From the NCBI GenBank assembly GCA_030432235.1, contig JAUIHT010000009.1:83499-147498 (forward strand): 64,000 bases of DNA. The letters run 5' to 3'. Positions 1 to 8,083 of the stretch are shown one piece after another (within the stretch, counting starts at the first letter, position 1; every line of letters begins with the position of its first letter). Made by a program: the position numbers and the translations under genes. The notes under the pieces were generated by a model. That model made no database searches. It was not told where the DNA came from and saw only the letters and a program-made list of their open reading frames with translations. This DNA is from Verrucomicrobiia bacterium (GTDB lineage: Bacteria > Verrucomicrobiota > Verrucomicrobiia > Opitutales > Cerasicoccaceae).

Positions 1-195
1 ATGAACGACGCGGGCGCCCGCTGTGAGCTGCGCGTCTACGAAGGCCAAGGGCACGGATTCTTCGTCTACAACAAAAGTCCGGAGCACTTTGCCCTCACTT
101 TGATCGAGGCAGACAAGTTTCTGGCCGAGCTTGGGTACATCGAAGGCGAGCCTACTTTGAAAGTACCTAAGGCAGTACCTGTAGAAAGCGACTGA
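1..195 (+). CDS. Alpha/beta hydrolase, C-terminal fragment (5' end outside window)
   Basis: Only the last 64 residues are present. The reading frame is open to the first base of the window, so the ATG at base 1 is probably an internal Met. The segment YEGQGHGFF matches the strand-turn carrying the catalytic His of dienelactone-hydrolase/esterase-type alpha/beta hydrolases (often encoded with sugar-ester degradation genes); the His is in GHGF at fragment residue 18. It is followed by the usual last helix (ALTLIEADKFLAELG) and a short polar tail. The nucleophile and acid are not visible, so the substrate cannot be given. The family is fairly sure, the exact role is unknown. Confidence 0.6.
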   Translation: MNDAGARCELRVYEGQGHGFFVYNKSPEHFALTLIEADKFLAELGYIEGEPTLKVPKAVPVESD

Positions 196-322
196 GCTCA
201 ATTCCTTAATTTTGCATTAAACTGCGATTAGCAGTTGAAATAGATATATCAGGTACCGATATTGCCGCATCGATATTCACTCGAACTCTCCTTTACTTGA
301 GCAAGACCCCAGACGACCCGCC

Positions 323-1243
323 TTGCTGCTGGCTGGAATATATATTATCCTGGCAGGCCTATATATTATCACGTCGTCACTGACTTTTGGGCGTCTCTCG
401 CCGGGCCCACAGGAACTGGCCGCCATCGAGGTGCTCAAAGGGTTAATATTTGTCGGCACTACCGGCATTGCGCTCTACTTCGGCAGCGTCTACCTGCTTC
501 GGCGGATCGCGCGCCAAAACATCGAAATCGAGCGGCAACGCGCCTCCATCCTCATTCTGGATCAACGCGTATCCGCCGGACTGCTTGCCAGCGCCATTGG
601 GCACGACGCCAACAACATGCTGGCCACCGTAAAGCTGACCCTGGACATGATGAGCCGGATCAAGGACGAAGCCCAGAGGGCGGAGATGCTGGCCAAGGTC
701 AACGGCGTCCTGGAGGAACTGGTCAACCTGAACCACCGCCTGGTGCGCGGGGGTGAATCCGAGCAGCCCGGTGAGTTGATCAATTACTGCCTCCACAAGG
801 AAGTGGAACGCGCGCTGAGCTTTCTGGATCAGGCACACCCGGTGCGAAAGCTGAAAATCGAGTACACGGGCGCCAAAAATGTCTCCGCCGAGGTCAACCG
901 TCACCTGTTCGCGCAGGTCATCCTCAATCTGCTGTCCAACGTGGCCCGACATGCCGGGGAGAACGCGCATACCGAAGTGGAATTCCGTGAGGAGGGAGAC
1001 ACCGTCCATGTGGAAGTGCACGACAACGGACCAGGCATCCCGGAAGACGAAAAGGAAAAGGTGTTCGAGCCTTACTATACCAGTCATCCCGAAGGTGCGG
1101 GAATCGGCCTGGCCTCCATCCGCGCCATCATGAAGCTGCATCGCGGCGAGGTGGATTGCAAAGCCTCCAAGCTGGGCGGCGCCTGCTTCAGCCTGCGCTT
1201 CCCCAAGAACCACATCGTGGGGAATTCCGCCACTGCGGCCTGA
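323..1243 (+). CDS. Membrane-bound sensor histidine kinase, no receiver or sensor domain
   Basis: A 306-residue kinase with two predicted membrane helices (about 3-20 and 38-58) joined by a short loop, a short coiled linker, then a kinase core. The phospho-acceptor region reads IGHDANNM (His94), the N-box is NLLSN near residue 198, the G1 box is DNGPGIP and the G2 box GAGIGLASI. It lacks PAS, GAF or HAMP domains, so it probably senses through its membrane part or a partner. No ATG start exists: the frame is open from about 239, and TTG at 323 is the first common start codon, without a clear ribosome site, so the start is uncertain. No response regulator lies next to it; the downstream msrB gene is convergent. 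Confidence 0.8.
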   Translation: MLLAGIYIILAGLYIITSSLTFGRLSPGPQELAAIEVLKGLIFVGTTGIALYFGSVYLLRRIARQNIEIERQRASILILDQRVSAGLLASAIGHDANNMLATVKLTLDMMSRIKDEAQRAEMLAKVNGVLEELVNLNHRLVRGGESEQPGELINYCLHKEVERALSFLDQAHPVRKLKIEYTGAKNVSAEVNRHLFAQVILNLLSNVARHAGENAHTEVEFREEGDTVHVEVHDNGPGIPEDEKEKVFEPYYTSHPEGAGIGLASIRAIMKLHRGEVDCKASKLGGACFSLRFPKNHIVGNSATAA

Positions 1244-1248
1244 AACAC

Positions 1249-1839
1249 CTACTCGGCGTCTTTCTTAGCGGGCTTCTCGAAGAGCACCAGATACTCGCCG
1301 TAGCCTTCCTCCTCCAACTTGTCCACGGGGATGAACTTCAGAGCGGCGGAGTTGATGCAATAGCGCATGCCGGACGGCCCGGGGCCATCGGGAAAGACGT
1401 GCCCGAGATGGGCGTCACCGGTCTTGGAACGCACCTCGGTGCGAACCATCCCGTAGGAGGTATCGCGCTCCTCGACGATTTCCTCGCCCTCGATAGGCTT
1501 GGTAAAGCTGGGCCAGCCCGTGCCGGAGTCAAACTTGTCCGTGGAGGAGAACAACGGCTTGCCCGAAATAACGTCCACATAGATGCCGGGCTCCTTATTG
1601 TTCCAGTAGGCGTTGCGGAAGGCGGGCTCGGTGCTGCCTTCACAGGCCACGGCGTACTGGATGGGCGTCAGTTTATCTTTGAGTTCTGCTTTGGACATAG
1701 TGGCGGATGCGGTGGTTTGGGAAGTTTCGGGTTCGGTCTTCTGCTCGGCGGGCGTGGCACTGTTACCAGCCCAGGCCCAAACGAGCCCGAGACAAACAGC
1801 GGCCAACGCGGCCAAAACGTGTGAAAGGGTAATTTTCAT
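1249..1839 (-). CDS. msrB: Peptide-methionine (R)-S-oxide reductase, exported
   Basis: MsrB reduces methionine-R-sulfoxide in proteins. The N-terminus ([20 protein letters not shown]) is a signal peptide or membrane anchor, so this copy acts outside the cytoplasm. The core has the family blocks [29 protein letters not shown] and RYCINSAAL, the last carrying the catalytic Cys. The zinc-binding CxxC pairs of zinc-type MsrBs are absent, and the resolving-Cys position of DSGCGWPSF is Thr here; a Cys in VACEGSTE may replace it. I chose the ATG at 1839, directly before the hydrophobic stretch, over an upstream TTG at 1857. It is convergent with the kinase, 5 bp away. Extracellular oxidative repair is a plausible role beside the Bat genes. 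Confidence 0.9.
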   Translation of the reverse strand: MKITLSHVLAALAAVCLGLVWAWAGNSATPAEQKTEPETSQTTASATMSKAELKDKLTPIQYAVACEGSTEPAFRNAYWNNKEPGIYVDVISGKPLFSSTDKFDSGTGWPSFTKPIEGEEIVEERDTSYGMVRTEVRSKTGDAHLGHVFPDGPGPSGMRYCINSAALKFIPVDKLEEEGYGEYLVLFEKPAKKDAE

Positions 1840-1939
1840 ATTTCTTTGGACGAACAAACCTACGCGACCTTACACAAATCTCAAGTCCGCTCATAACTTA
1901 CCATTTGACGCCCCGCTTGCCGGATCTTAGCAAAGGTAC

Positions 1940-2551
1940 ATGCCCTGTATCGTTCGTTCCTTCATCATTGTACTTCTCATTACGGTGGCCTGCCGGGCCG
2001 AAGAGCCGCCACCGCCGAAGATATCCGGCGACTACGTCATCGTCTCGGTCTTCAAGATGCTCGACAAGCCCGGCCAGGTGCGTATCCAGAGCGCCGATGG
2101 CAAAAAGGCCTACAAGCTTCGGGAAGGCCGCGAGGACGAACCATTCACCCTGGTTTCCCTGAAGTGGGAGAAAAAGCCCGTGCTGGCCGAGCTGCGCGGA
2201 CCGGACGGCAAGACTTTCTGGGTGACCGAAAAGGAATCCAACCCCAATGCCTATAACGAATCCCTGATAAAGGACGCCCAGGCGCGCGGCCTCATCGATG
2301 CCAACGGCAAGCTAACGGAACAATGCAAGAAGGCGATGACCAATAACCTGCGACAGGTGGCCAGCGGCGGCCTGCAGTACATTCTGGAGAACGGCACCGC
2401 CAGTGCCCAGTACAAGGACCTGGTGCCGATTTACTTTCAACCCATCAATCCCGTCTGCGGCGAGGACTACACCAAGCTGACCGTGAGCGAGGACGGTGGG
2501 GCCATGAGTGTCACTGCCCTCAACGGCGAGGTCGTCGAGTACAAGTACTGA
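1940..2551 (+). CDS. Secreted protein of unknown function with a prepilin-like C-terminal half
   Basis: 203 residues. It starts with a signal peptide (about 1-20, cleaved near ACRAEE; the Cys gives only a poor lipobox). Residues 25-100 form a strand-rich domain with no family I recognise. The C-terminal half (from KKAMTNNLRQVASGGLQYI) resembles the conserved body of pseudopilin-like proteins common in Verrucomicrobia: a NNLRQ helix, then a VCGEDYTKLTVSEDGG strand pair and a closing GEVVEYKY. There is no prepilin N-terminus, so that similarity is an inference and the fold may serve a different job. It is convergent with batE, whose stop lies 4 bp away. Confidence 0.6.
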   Translation: MPCIVRSFIIVLLITVACRAEEPPPPKISGDYVIVSVFKMLDKPGQVRIQSADGKKAYKLREGREDEPFTLVSLKWEKKPVLAELRGPDGKTFWVTEKESNPNAYNESLIKDAQARGLIDANGKLTEQCKKAMTNNLRQVASGGLQYILENGTASAQYKDLVPIYFQPINPVCGEDYTKLTVSEDGGAMSVTALNGEVVEYKY

Positions 2552-2555
2552 CCGC

Positions 2556-3311
2556 TCAGTCCCAGACCGGCTTAAAATCCTCGGCGGATACCCACCCGCT
2601 CTTGCCGTCGGTTTCGACAAAGTAGAAATCACCGTGGTGACGCTCGACGAAGGCGGACTCGCCGGGCTTCAGGTAATCCTTGGCCGGTGCGCTGCTGGTG
2701 GGTGAAAGCTTCAGGGCAGCCTCCTCGGCCACGGACACGCCGAGCCTACCAAGGCGATGATAGCCCGACAGTGCCACCGCACAGACGACGAACAACACCC
2801 CCGTCAAGGCCACCGCGGCCTTGCGCAGAGGGCCACGCCAGCCCCACATACCCGGCAGCAGCACCAGGGCCAGGCAGGCCCAGAAACTCACCGCTCCCAG
2901 CCAGGCCCAGCAGTTGACCGGCCAGGCCAACGCCAGGCGCTCCGCCCAGTTCAACTCCGGCGAGGTGACCTGCGCGGCATCACGCGCCAACTTCAGATTG
3001 GCGCGGATGTCCGGATTGGCCGGGGCCAGCACACGGGCGCGCTCGTAGTGCAGAATCGCCATGGGATAATCGCCCAGCTCGTATTCGGCATTGCCGAGGT
3101 TGTATAGCAAAGCGGCGGAACGATAATCAGGCACGAGCTGAGTGTACACCTCGACCGACTTTTCGTATTCGCCCGACTCGAAAGCGGCGTTGCCCTCGGC
3201 AAACACACCCGCCGGATCGCTGACCTCGGCTCGGCAGACGACGGCCATCACCAAGCCCAGGATAATTAACCATCCCTTGACCCTTGACCCTTGACCTTTG
3301 ACCAATCTCAT
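2556..3311 (-). CDS. batE: BatE-like protein: TPR repeats, two membrane helices, SH3-type domain
   Basis: Last gene of the MoxR-Bat operon. The 251-residue product has an N-terminal signal or anchor, TPR helices at about 33-110 (ALLYNLGNAEYELGDYPMAILHYERARVLAP), two membrane segments near 125-150 and 160-180, and a C-terminal bacterial SH3-like domain ending GKSGWVSAEDFKPVW. That matches BatE, thought to scaffold the Bat complex at the inner membrane. Its ATG overlaps the batD stop by 4 bases (3308-3311), so translation is coupled. Codons 2-12 are made of a low-complexity repeat (GGTCAAGG units), so the N-terminal basic residues KGQGSRVKG are repeat-derived. Biochemical function of Bat proteins is still unclear. 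Confidence 0.8.
   Translation of the reverse strand: MRLVKGQGSRVKGWLIILGLVMAVVCRAEVSDPAGVFAEGNAAFESGEYEKSVEVYTQLVPDYRSAALLYNLGNAEYELGDYPMAILHYERARVLAPANPDIRANLKLARDAAQVTSPELNWAERLALAWPVNCWAWLGAVSFWACLALVLLPGMWGWRGPLRKAAVALTGVLFVVCAVALSGYHRLGRLGVSVAEEAALKLSPTSSAPAKDYLKPGESAFVERHHGDFYFVETDGKSGWVSAEDFKPVWD
3265..3308. repeat. Low-complexity direct repeat (GGTCAAGG type) inside the batE 5' end
   Basis: On the minus strand about four degenerate copies of a 7-8 bp unit (GGTCAAAGGTCAAGGGTCAA and onward) follow directly after the batE start. This is the same kind of intergenic repeat as seen elsewhere in the window, but here it is read as the signal-peptide n-region. No inverted partner is seen nearby. 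Confidence 0.65.
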
Positions 3312-5086
3312 TTCCGACCTCCTTCCACCGTGGCGATGAGGTGTTTGACGCGAGCGAGCTCACCGCGCAGGTCCAGGTTGGACGCGCCCAAACCACCGAA
3401 GCGCAAGGCATCGCCGGCCTCGTAACAGGTGCGCACGGCCTGAATGGAATCCTCTCCGGCACCCGCCCCGGCCAGATAGGCCTCGACCTCGTGCAAGGTC
3501 AGCGACTCCGGCTCCCGAGCCAGGCGGGGGGCGACGGCTTCCTGAATGGCGCGCATGGCCTCCTCGAAAAAGGCGGACGCATCACCCACTCCGGCGGCCT
3601 TCTCGGCGGCCTGAAGGCGGCGGGCCACCTCACGGCGGGCACGCACGCGGCGTGCGTAGTCGCTGTCGGTGTCGAGGCGCAAGCGCTGCCGCCGCCAGAA
3701 AAAGAGCCCGAGGATAGCCGCCAGCGGAACGGACTGCCCGGCAAGGAACAGTGGGTTGAAAAACATCGGGCGCAGGCTCGCGGTGGTCGCGCCAAGCTCC
3801 GTCATGTTGGGCAGCAGGCTGGGACCACGCGGCTGGGAGGCATCACGCCTGGGCGTGAAGGCCGGACGGCTCCCCGGCGGCGCGGGCAGTACCTCCACCG
3901 TCTGTGGCTCCATGGGATATTCCACATATTGGGCCGTTTCGGGATTGAAGAAGTTGAAGACCACCTCCGGCGTCTGTGTGACCGTCTCGTCCCTGGCGAT
4001 GAGCAGGTACTCGTAGGTTTTGACACCTTCGTTACCATAGGCACTGTCGGCCCGGAAGGTTTCCTCGGGTGGGTAGACCCGCCAGCCCTCGGTCTTGCGC
4101 AAGACAGGCGCTCCCATGCGGTCGAAGTTGCCCGTGCCATCTACGACCACGGTCATCGTCAGCGGTTCGCCGGCCTGCACCCGTGTGGCATCCAGTACCG
4201 GGCGCTCCAGATTGAACTCCCCGATGGCCCCGGTGAAGTCCGCCGGGCGCCCCTCAGTGGGTAGGGGCAGGACGGTCAGCGTGACCTCCTTGGACTGACG
4301 CTCAATAGTCTCGGACGACATAAAGCCCGTCCTCACCTCAAAAGCCTGTACGAACTGTAAAGGAAAAGCCCCGGCCTTCAGCGGTGTCAGGATGCCATCC
4401 CAAAACAGTCTCTGGTAAATCTGGGAATCACGCGTGGTGACATCCCGGGCAGGGTCGTCAAAACTGGAAAAGGAGAACTCCGTGGCGTCGGCGCGCGGCT
4501 TACCCGCAAGCTGGGCATAGACGCGTGCATTCACCAGCACGTCGAGCTCGAAGGGTATCGCCTGGCCGACATAGACGCTACGGTCCGTGATGCTCAGGTT
4601 AACCTGGAAGGCCCTTTCGAGGGCCTCCTGGCGTTGGCGTTCGGCTTCGGCCTGTTGACGCTGGCGCTCCGCTTCGGCCTCGGCCAGCTGCCGTTTGCGC
4701 TCCGGCGAGATGGGGAGCACCTCCAACGTGGCTGGCGGAACCGTGACGTCGCCCAGTTTGTAAGAGGGGATGGTAAAAGTGCCCGCCCTCTCGGCCTGAA
4801 CGGGACAACTGAGAGTGAACGCGCCAAACCCGCCGAAGGGCATGCGCATATTCGGCATCATTTGACGCTCAATAATCAACCCATCGACTTCCGGAATAGG
4901 GATAGCCCCGTTTATTGAAATGTTTCTTGCCTGGATCCTCAGGTTGTAATTCGCAATTTGGTCCTGATAGATGCGCGAAGGCGAAAAGCTCGCATCTACT
5001 GTCTGAGCCCAGGCAGGCGCGGCCAGCAGCGCGGTCACTGCCAGCAAGCCACCGAGATGCTTCCAACGCTTAAAAATATCCCTCAT
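3308..5086 (-). CDS. batD: BatD-like protein
   Basis: 592 residues with a cleavable signal peptide (1-27, ending APAWAQ). Beta-rich immunoglobulin-like BatD domains follow (QTVDASFSPSRIYQDQIANY and, at about 170-420, SITDRSVYVGQAIPF and VVVDGTGNFDRMG), then one membrane helix near 450-470 and a basic cytoplasmic helical tail. A charged coiled stretch rich in AEAERQRQQ lies near 130-165 between two beta domains, which is unusual. BatD is the large periplasmic partner of the BatA/BatB VWA proteins and of the MoxR ATPase. It starts 2 bp after the BatB/C stop and overlaps batE, placing it firmly in the operon. Confidence 0.85.
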   Translation of the reverse strand: MRDIFKRWKHLGGLLAVTALLAAPAWAQTVDASFSPSRIYQDQIANYNLRIQARNISINGAIPIPEVDGLIIERQMMPNMRMPFGGFGAFTLSCPVQAERAGTFTIPSYKLGDVTVPPATLEVLPISPERKRQLAEAEAERQRQQAEAERQRQEALERAFQVNLSITDRSVYVGQAIPFELDVLVNARVYAQLAGKPRADATEFSFSSFDDPARDVTTRDSQIYQRLFWDGILTPLKAGAFPLQFVQAFEVRTGFMSSETIERQSKEVTLTVLPLPTEGRPADFTGAIGEFNLERPVLDATRVQAGEPLTMTVVVDGTGNFDRMGAPVLRKTEGWRVYPPEETFRADSAYGNEGVKTYEYLLIARDETVTQTPEVVFNFFNPETAQYVEYPMEPQTVEVLPAPPGSRPAFTPRRDASQPRGPSLLPNMTELGATTASLRPMFFNPLFLAGQSVPLAAILGLFFWRRQRLRLDTDSDYARRVRARREVARRLQAAEKAAGVGDASAFFEEAMRAIQEAVAPRLAREPESLTLHEVEAYLAGAGAGEDSIQAVRTCYEAGDALRFGGLGASNLDLRGELARVKHLIATVEGGRK

Positions 5087-5088
5087 GG

Positions 5089-7650
5089 TTACCAGTCCTT
5101 GCGTTTGCCTTCTTCATCCACCCGGTATTTCAAAGGCCCATACCCGGAGACAGGCAACTTTTTCTCTTCATCTTTCATCGAATCCAGAAAACGGCGGGCC
5201 TGCTCGCGTGACATCACGCCAAGCTGTACCTGCTCGGTCGGCTGTCCGGCGGCGACGCCCTTCTCCTCGCCCTGTTCGCCTTCTTTGCCCTCCTGGGCGG
5301 CGGCCATCTCGGCGGCCTTCTGGGCATCTTCCTCGCTGAGCTTCATGGGCTGAGACTCGCCCTCGCCTTCCTCGCGCTGCTGATCGGTTTCGCCGGGGGA
5401 TTCCTCCTCGCCCTGCTCTTCACCGGGTTGCGGCTGTGATTGCTCACCCTGTTCTTCGCCCGGCTGTTGCTCCTGGCCTTCCTGACGATCCTCACCTTCC
5501 TGATCCTGAGGCTGTTCGCCCTGTTGGCCCTCCTGCTGGTTCTGCTGTTGATCCTGCCCCTGCTCGGATTGCTCACCCTGCTGGGATTGATCCTGGTTCT
5601 GCTGCTGGTCGCCTTGTTGCTGTTGGTCTCCCTGCTGTTGCTGGTTCTGATCGCCTTGCTGTTGCTGATCCTGCTGACCACTATCGCCCTGCTGGTTTTC
5701 GTTTTGCTGATCCTGATTCTGCTGGTCCTGGTTTTGTTGGTCCTGCTGATCCTGGTTTTGGTCCTGGTTCTCGTCGTTCTGCTGCTCTTCCAGCAGCTTC
5801 TTCAACTCCTCAATCAGCTTTTCCAGGCTCTCAATGTTGCTCTCGTGACGCTTGATGCCGGTGTCGCTAAACTCGACGCCTTTGTCCACGGTTTCGAGTT
5901 TGCGGTCGACGATAGCGGCGTTGTGCGCGGCGTCGCCGGATTCGGGTGTGAGCTCTCTCGCACTTTGGTAGTCCTTGAGCGCCTGCTGCCATAACTGCTG
6001 TGCTTCGCTATAAGCACCCTTGGCGAAGGTGTCCGCCTGCTTCGCCTCTTCGGATGCGGTCTTGGCCTGCTCGGCCATCTGGATGGCCTGCTGAATCTGC
6101 TCCTGCGGCACTACCTCCTGCTGCGCTTGCTCGTTGCGCAGGGCAGTGGGGATCTTATTCGCCTTGGCGGCGTCGAGCACCTGTGTGCCATTGCGTATGG
6201 CCTCCACTGCACCGCTGCTGGCCTTGACATCCGCCGCCCTCAGCTCGGCCACCTCCGGCGTATCCGTAAGCGCGGCATTGCCCTGACGGTAACGGGCATT
6301 GCCTATATTATAAAAAGCATCCGCCTGCAGGGTCAGGTCCGGCGTCATCTCCAGAGCCTGCTGCCAAGCCTTCGTGGCACCGGAGAAATCACCCTCGGCA
6401 TAGAGACGGTTGCCACGGTTGTAAATCTCGCGCGGGTCCTGAGGCAGCTGCGCAGGAGCGGCAGCCTCCTCGGCGGCGGTTTCCTTTGTGGCAGCCTCGA
6501 CATCTTCCGGAGGAATCGCCCCGGGCACTGGCTGCTCCATCTCGTGCGCAGGAGGCTCCTGCGCCTCAAGCTTTGCATCGGAAAGTGCCAGTAAGGACAG
6601 CCCGAGCATCCCCACAGCAGCCAGGGACGGCGCGGCGGCGCGTTTGCGGAAGAAACGGCGGCGCGTGCCAATGAGCGGCTCCCAGGCCAACAGAACGATG
6701 GCCACGCCCAATGGCCACTGGAAGCGCTCGATGCCGATACGCTCCATCTGCGCGGACAGCTCCTCCTCCGGAATGCTTTCCAGGCCGGCCTCGTAGACCT
6801 GCTCGAGGCCATAGCCGGTTGCACCCAGCGGCACGTAAAAGCCGCCGGTGACGTCCGCGATCTCGGTCAAGGTATCCTCGTCGAGTTTGGTGGTGACGAC
6901 TTTGCCGTCGGCGTCCTCAAGGTACTCTAGCTGGCCCCAGCGATTCATCAGCGGGATGACTTCACCCTCGGGCGTACCGACACCGACCGTGTAGATGGTC
7001 ACGCCCTTGGCAGCAGCTTGGCGTGCGCGCTCAACGCCATCCTTTTCCAGGTCTTCACCATCGGTGATGAGAACGAGAATCTTGTAGTTCTTGTCCTCCT
7101 TGAAGGCGCTCTCGGCCTCGGTGATGGCGCGGGCGATATCCGTGCCGCCGGTGGAAATGACAGAGGTATCAACGGCCTGCAGGCTTTGCTCGAAGGCGTT
7201 GTAATCGAGCGTCAGCGGACACTGCAAAAAGGCCTCCCCGGCGAAGGCCACCAGGCCGACACGGTCACCCTCGAGGCGATCCACGAAGTCGAGGATGGCG
7301 AGCTTGGCGCGCTCAAGACGGTTGGGCTTGATGTCCCGCGCCAGCATACTGCGTGAGGAGTCCAGCACGAAAAGAATGTCGATGCCCTTGCTTTGGGTCT
7401 CGCGCCAGTCGTAGCCGACGATGGGCCGCGCCAACGCCACTAGCAGCGTACCGAGACCCAACAAAACCAGCACACGCTTGAGCTTGTGACGCGCCGGCGA
7501 GTATGAGGTCAGCAGCTCCCGCACGAGCTTCTCCGAGGCAAAGCGACGTATCAACGCCTTGCGCCCCTTCGTGTTGGCCACATAGAGCAGGAGCATCGCC
7601 GCCAAAATGACGGGGATCAGCATCAGCCAAATCTTTGCTTCAAACTCCAT
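5089..7650 (-). CDS. batB: BatB-BatC fusion: VWA domain, TPR region and long Gln/Asn/Asp/Glu-rich tail
   Basis: 853 residues. Two N-terminal membrane helices (about 7-25 and 60-75) precede a VWA domain at about 88-280 with the MIDAS motif DSSRS and the later TGGTD and ITDGED blocks. Two more membrane segments near 310-360 follow, with BatB ending in its usual layout. A TPR part (about 400-480, REIYNRGNRLYAEGDFSGA) corresponds to BatC, normally a separate gene in many phyla. Residues about 615-770 are an extreme Q/N/D/E-rich tract (DQNQDQQDQQNQ type) encoded by near-repetitive DNA, expected to be disordered. The end carries a conserved-looking block (RRFLDSMKDEEKKLP). It lies downstream of batA across IVP cassette 1. 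Confidence 0.88.
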   Translation of the reverse strand: MEFEAKIWLMLIPVILAAMLLLYVANTKGRKALIRRFASEKLVRELLTSYSPARHKLKRVLVLLGLGTLLVALARPIVGYDWRETQSKGIDILFVLDSSRSMLARDIKPNRLERAKLAILDFVDRLEGDRVGLVAFAGEAFLQCPLTLDYNAFEQSLQAVDTSVISTGGTDIARAITEAESAFKEDKNYKILVLITDGEDLEKDGVERARQAAAKGVTIYTVGVGTPEGEVIPLMNRWGQLEYLEDADGKVVTTKLDEDTLTEIADVTGGFYVPLGATGYGLEQVYEAGLESIPEEELSAQMERIGIERFQWPLGVAIVLLAWEPLIGTRRRFFRKRAAAPSLAAVGMLGLSLLALSDAKLEAQEPPAHEMEQPVPGAIPPEDVEAATKETAAEEAAAPAQLPQDPREIYNRGNRLYAEGDFSGATKAWQQALEMTPDLTLQADAFYNIGNARYRQGNAALTDTPEVAELRAADVKASSGAVEAIRNGTQVLDAAKANKIPTALRNEQAQQEVVPQEQIQQAIQMAEQAKTASEEAKQADTFAKGAYSEAQQLWQQALKDYQSARELTPESGDAAHNAAIVDRKLETVDKGVEFSDTGIKRHESNIESLEKLIEELKKLLEEQQNDENQDQNQDQQDQQNQDQQNQDQQNENQQGDSGQQDQQQQGDQNQQQQGDQQQQGDQQQNQDQSQQGEQSEQGQDQQQNQQEGQQGEQPQDQEGEDRQEGQEQQPGEEQGEQSQPQPGEEQGEEESPGETDQQREEGEGESQPMKLSEEDAQKAAEMAAAQEGKEGEQGEEKGVAAGQPTEQVQLGVMSREQARRFLDSMKDEEKKLPVSGYGPLKYRVDEEGKRKDW

Positions 7651-8082
7651 GAGAAAATGAAAGATAAACGATAAAAGATGAAAGATGAAGTTACTTGGAT
7701 TTACGCTTATGAACTGTCCTGATGGAAGCTACGAATATAGCAGTTAACTGACTGGCCTCCTCCAATAAAGGTAATAACCGCTTCTCCTGAAATACCTCAC
7801 CTCGGACAAGCAATTCGAGCCAATACGAAGTTTCATCCAACTCTTGTAGCGCGCTATTGAGTTTACTAATAAATTCCGCATCTGAACGCGCGCGGTGAGC
7901 CTCCCGCTGTTGAGCTCCAACGGATGTACCAGAACGCAGAAGTTGCTTTCCAAGAGTCTGCGCAACGGTGTTTTTTGGCAACGATGCGTAGAGTTTGACG
8001 ATGCGCAACGAGAACATCATCAAACGCTCCTGAATATCAGGCGACTTCATCTCATCTTTCATCTTTCTGCGTTCTGCGTTCA
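7651..8082. mobile_element. IVP cassette 1: four-helix-bundle gene between inverted low-complexity repeats
   Basis: This 432-bp stretch fills the whole gap between the batB start codon (7648-7650) and the batA stop (8083-8085). The left arm (7651-7691) and right arm (8044-8082) are built of AAAGATGA-type units. AAAGATGAAAGATGA occurs at 7674-7688, and its exact reverse complement at 8052-8066. The DNA between is visibly more AT-rich than the bat genes. The same layout recurs at 10667-11134 and 49609-50079. Calling it a mobile element is an inference from structure; no target duplication is evident. Confidence 0.55.
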
Positions 8083-8083
8083 T
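7691..8083 (-). CDS. Four-helix-bundle protein, 23S rRNA intervening-sequence (S23/IVP) family
   Basis: The core matches the small all-helical IVP family: FSLRIVKLYASLPK, then LGKQLLRSGTSVGAQQREAH, SKLNSALQELDETSYWLELL and a last helix ending ASIRT. The fold is shared with the Avd accessory protein of diversity-generating retroelements, but no reverse transcriptase or template repeat is visible here. Its role is unknown; the family is typified by ORFs in intervening sequences of rRNA genes. The ATG at 8083 shares its A with the batA stop (TGATG). The first dozen codons are repeat-derived (MNAERRKMKDEMK), so translation may really begin at a later Met (8062 or 8050). It is closely similar to the copy at 10725-11081. 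Confidence 0.85.
   Translation of the reverse strand: MNAERRKMKDEMKSPDIQERLMMFSLRIVKLYASLPKNTVAQTLGKQLLRSGTSVGAQQREAHRARSDAEFISKLNSALQELDETSYWLELLVRGEVFQEKRLLPLLEEASQLTAIFVASIRTVHKRKSK

Noticed and set aside
5343..5800. Assembly artefact in the Gln-rich tract of BatB/C
   Set aside because: The frame stays open, codons vary between CAG and CAA, and the flanking TPR and C-terminal blocks are intact, so it looks real.
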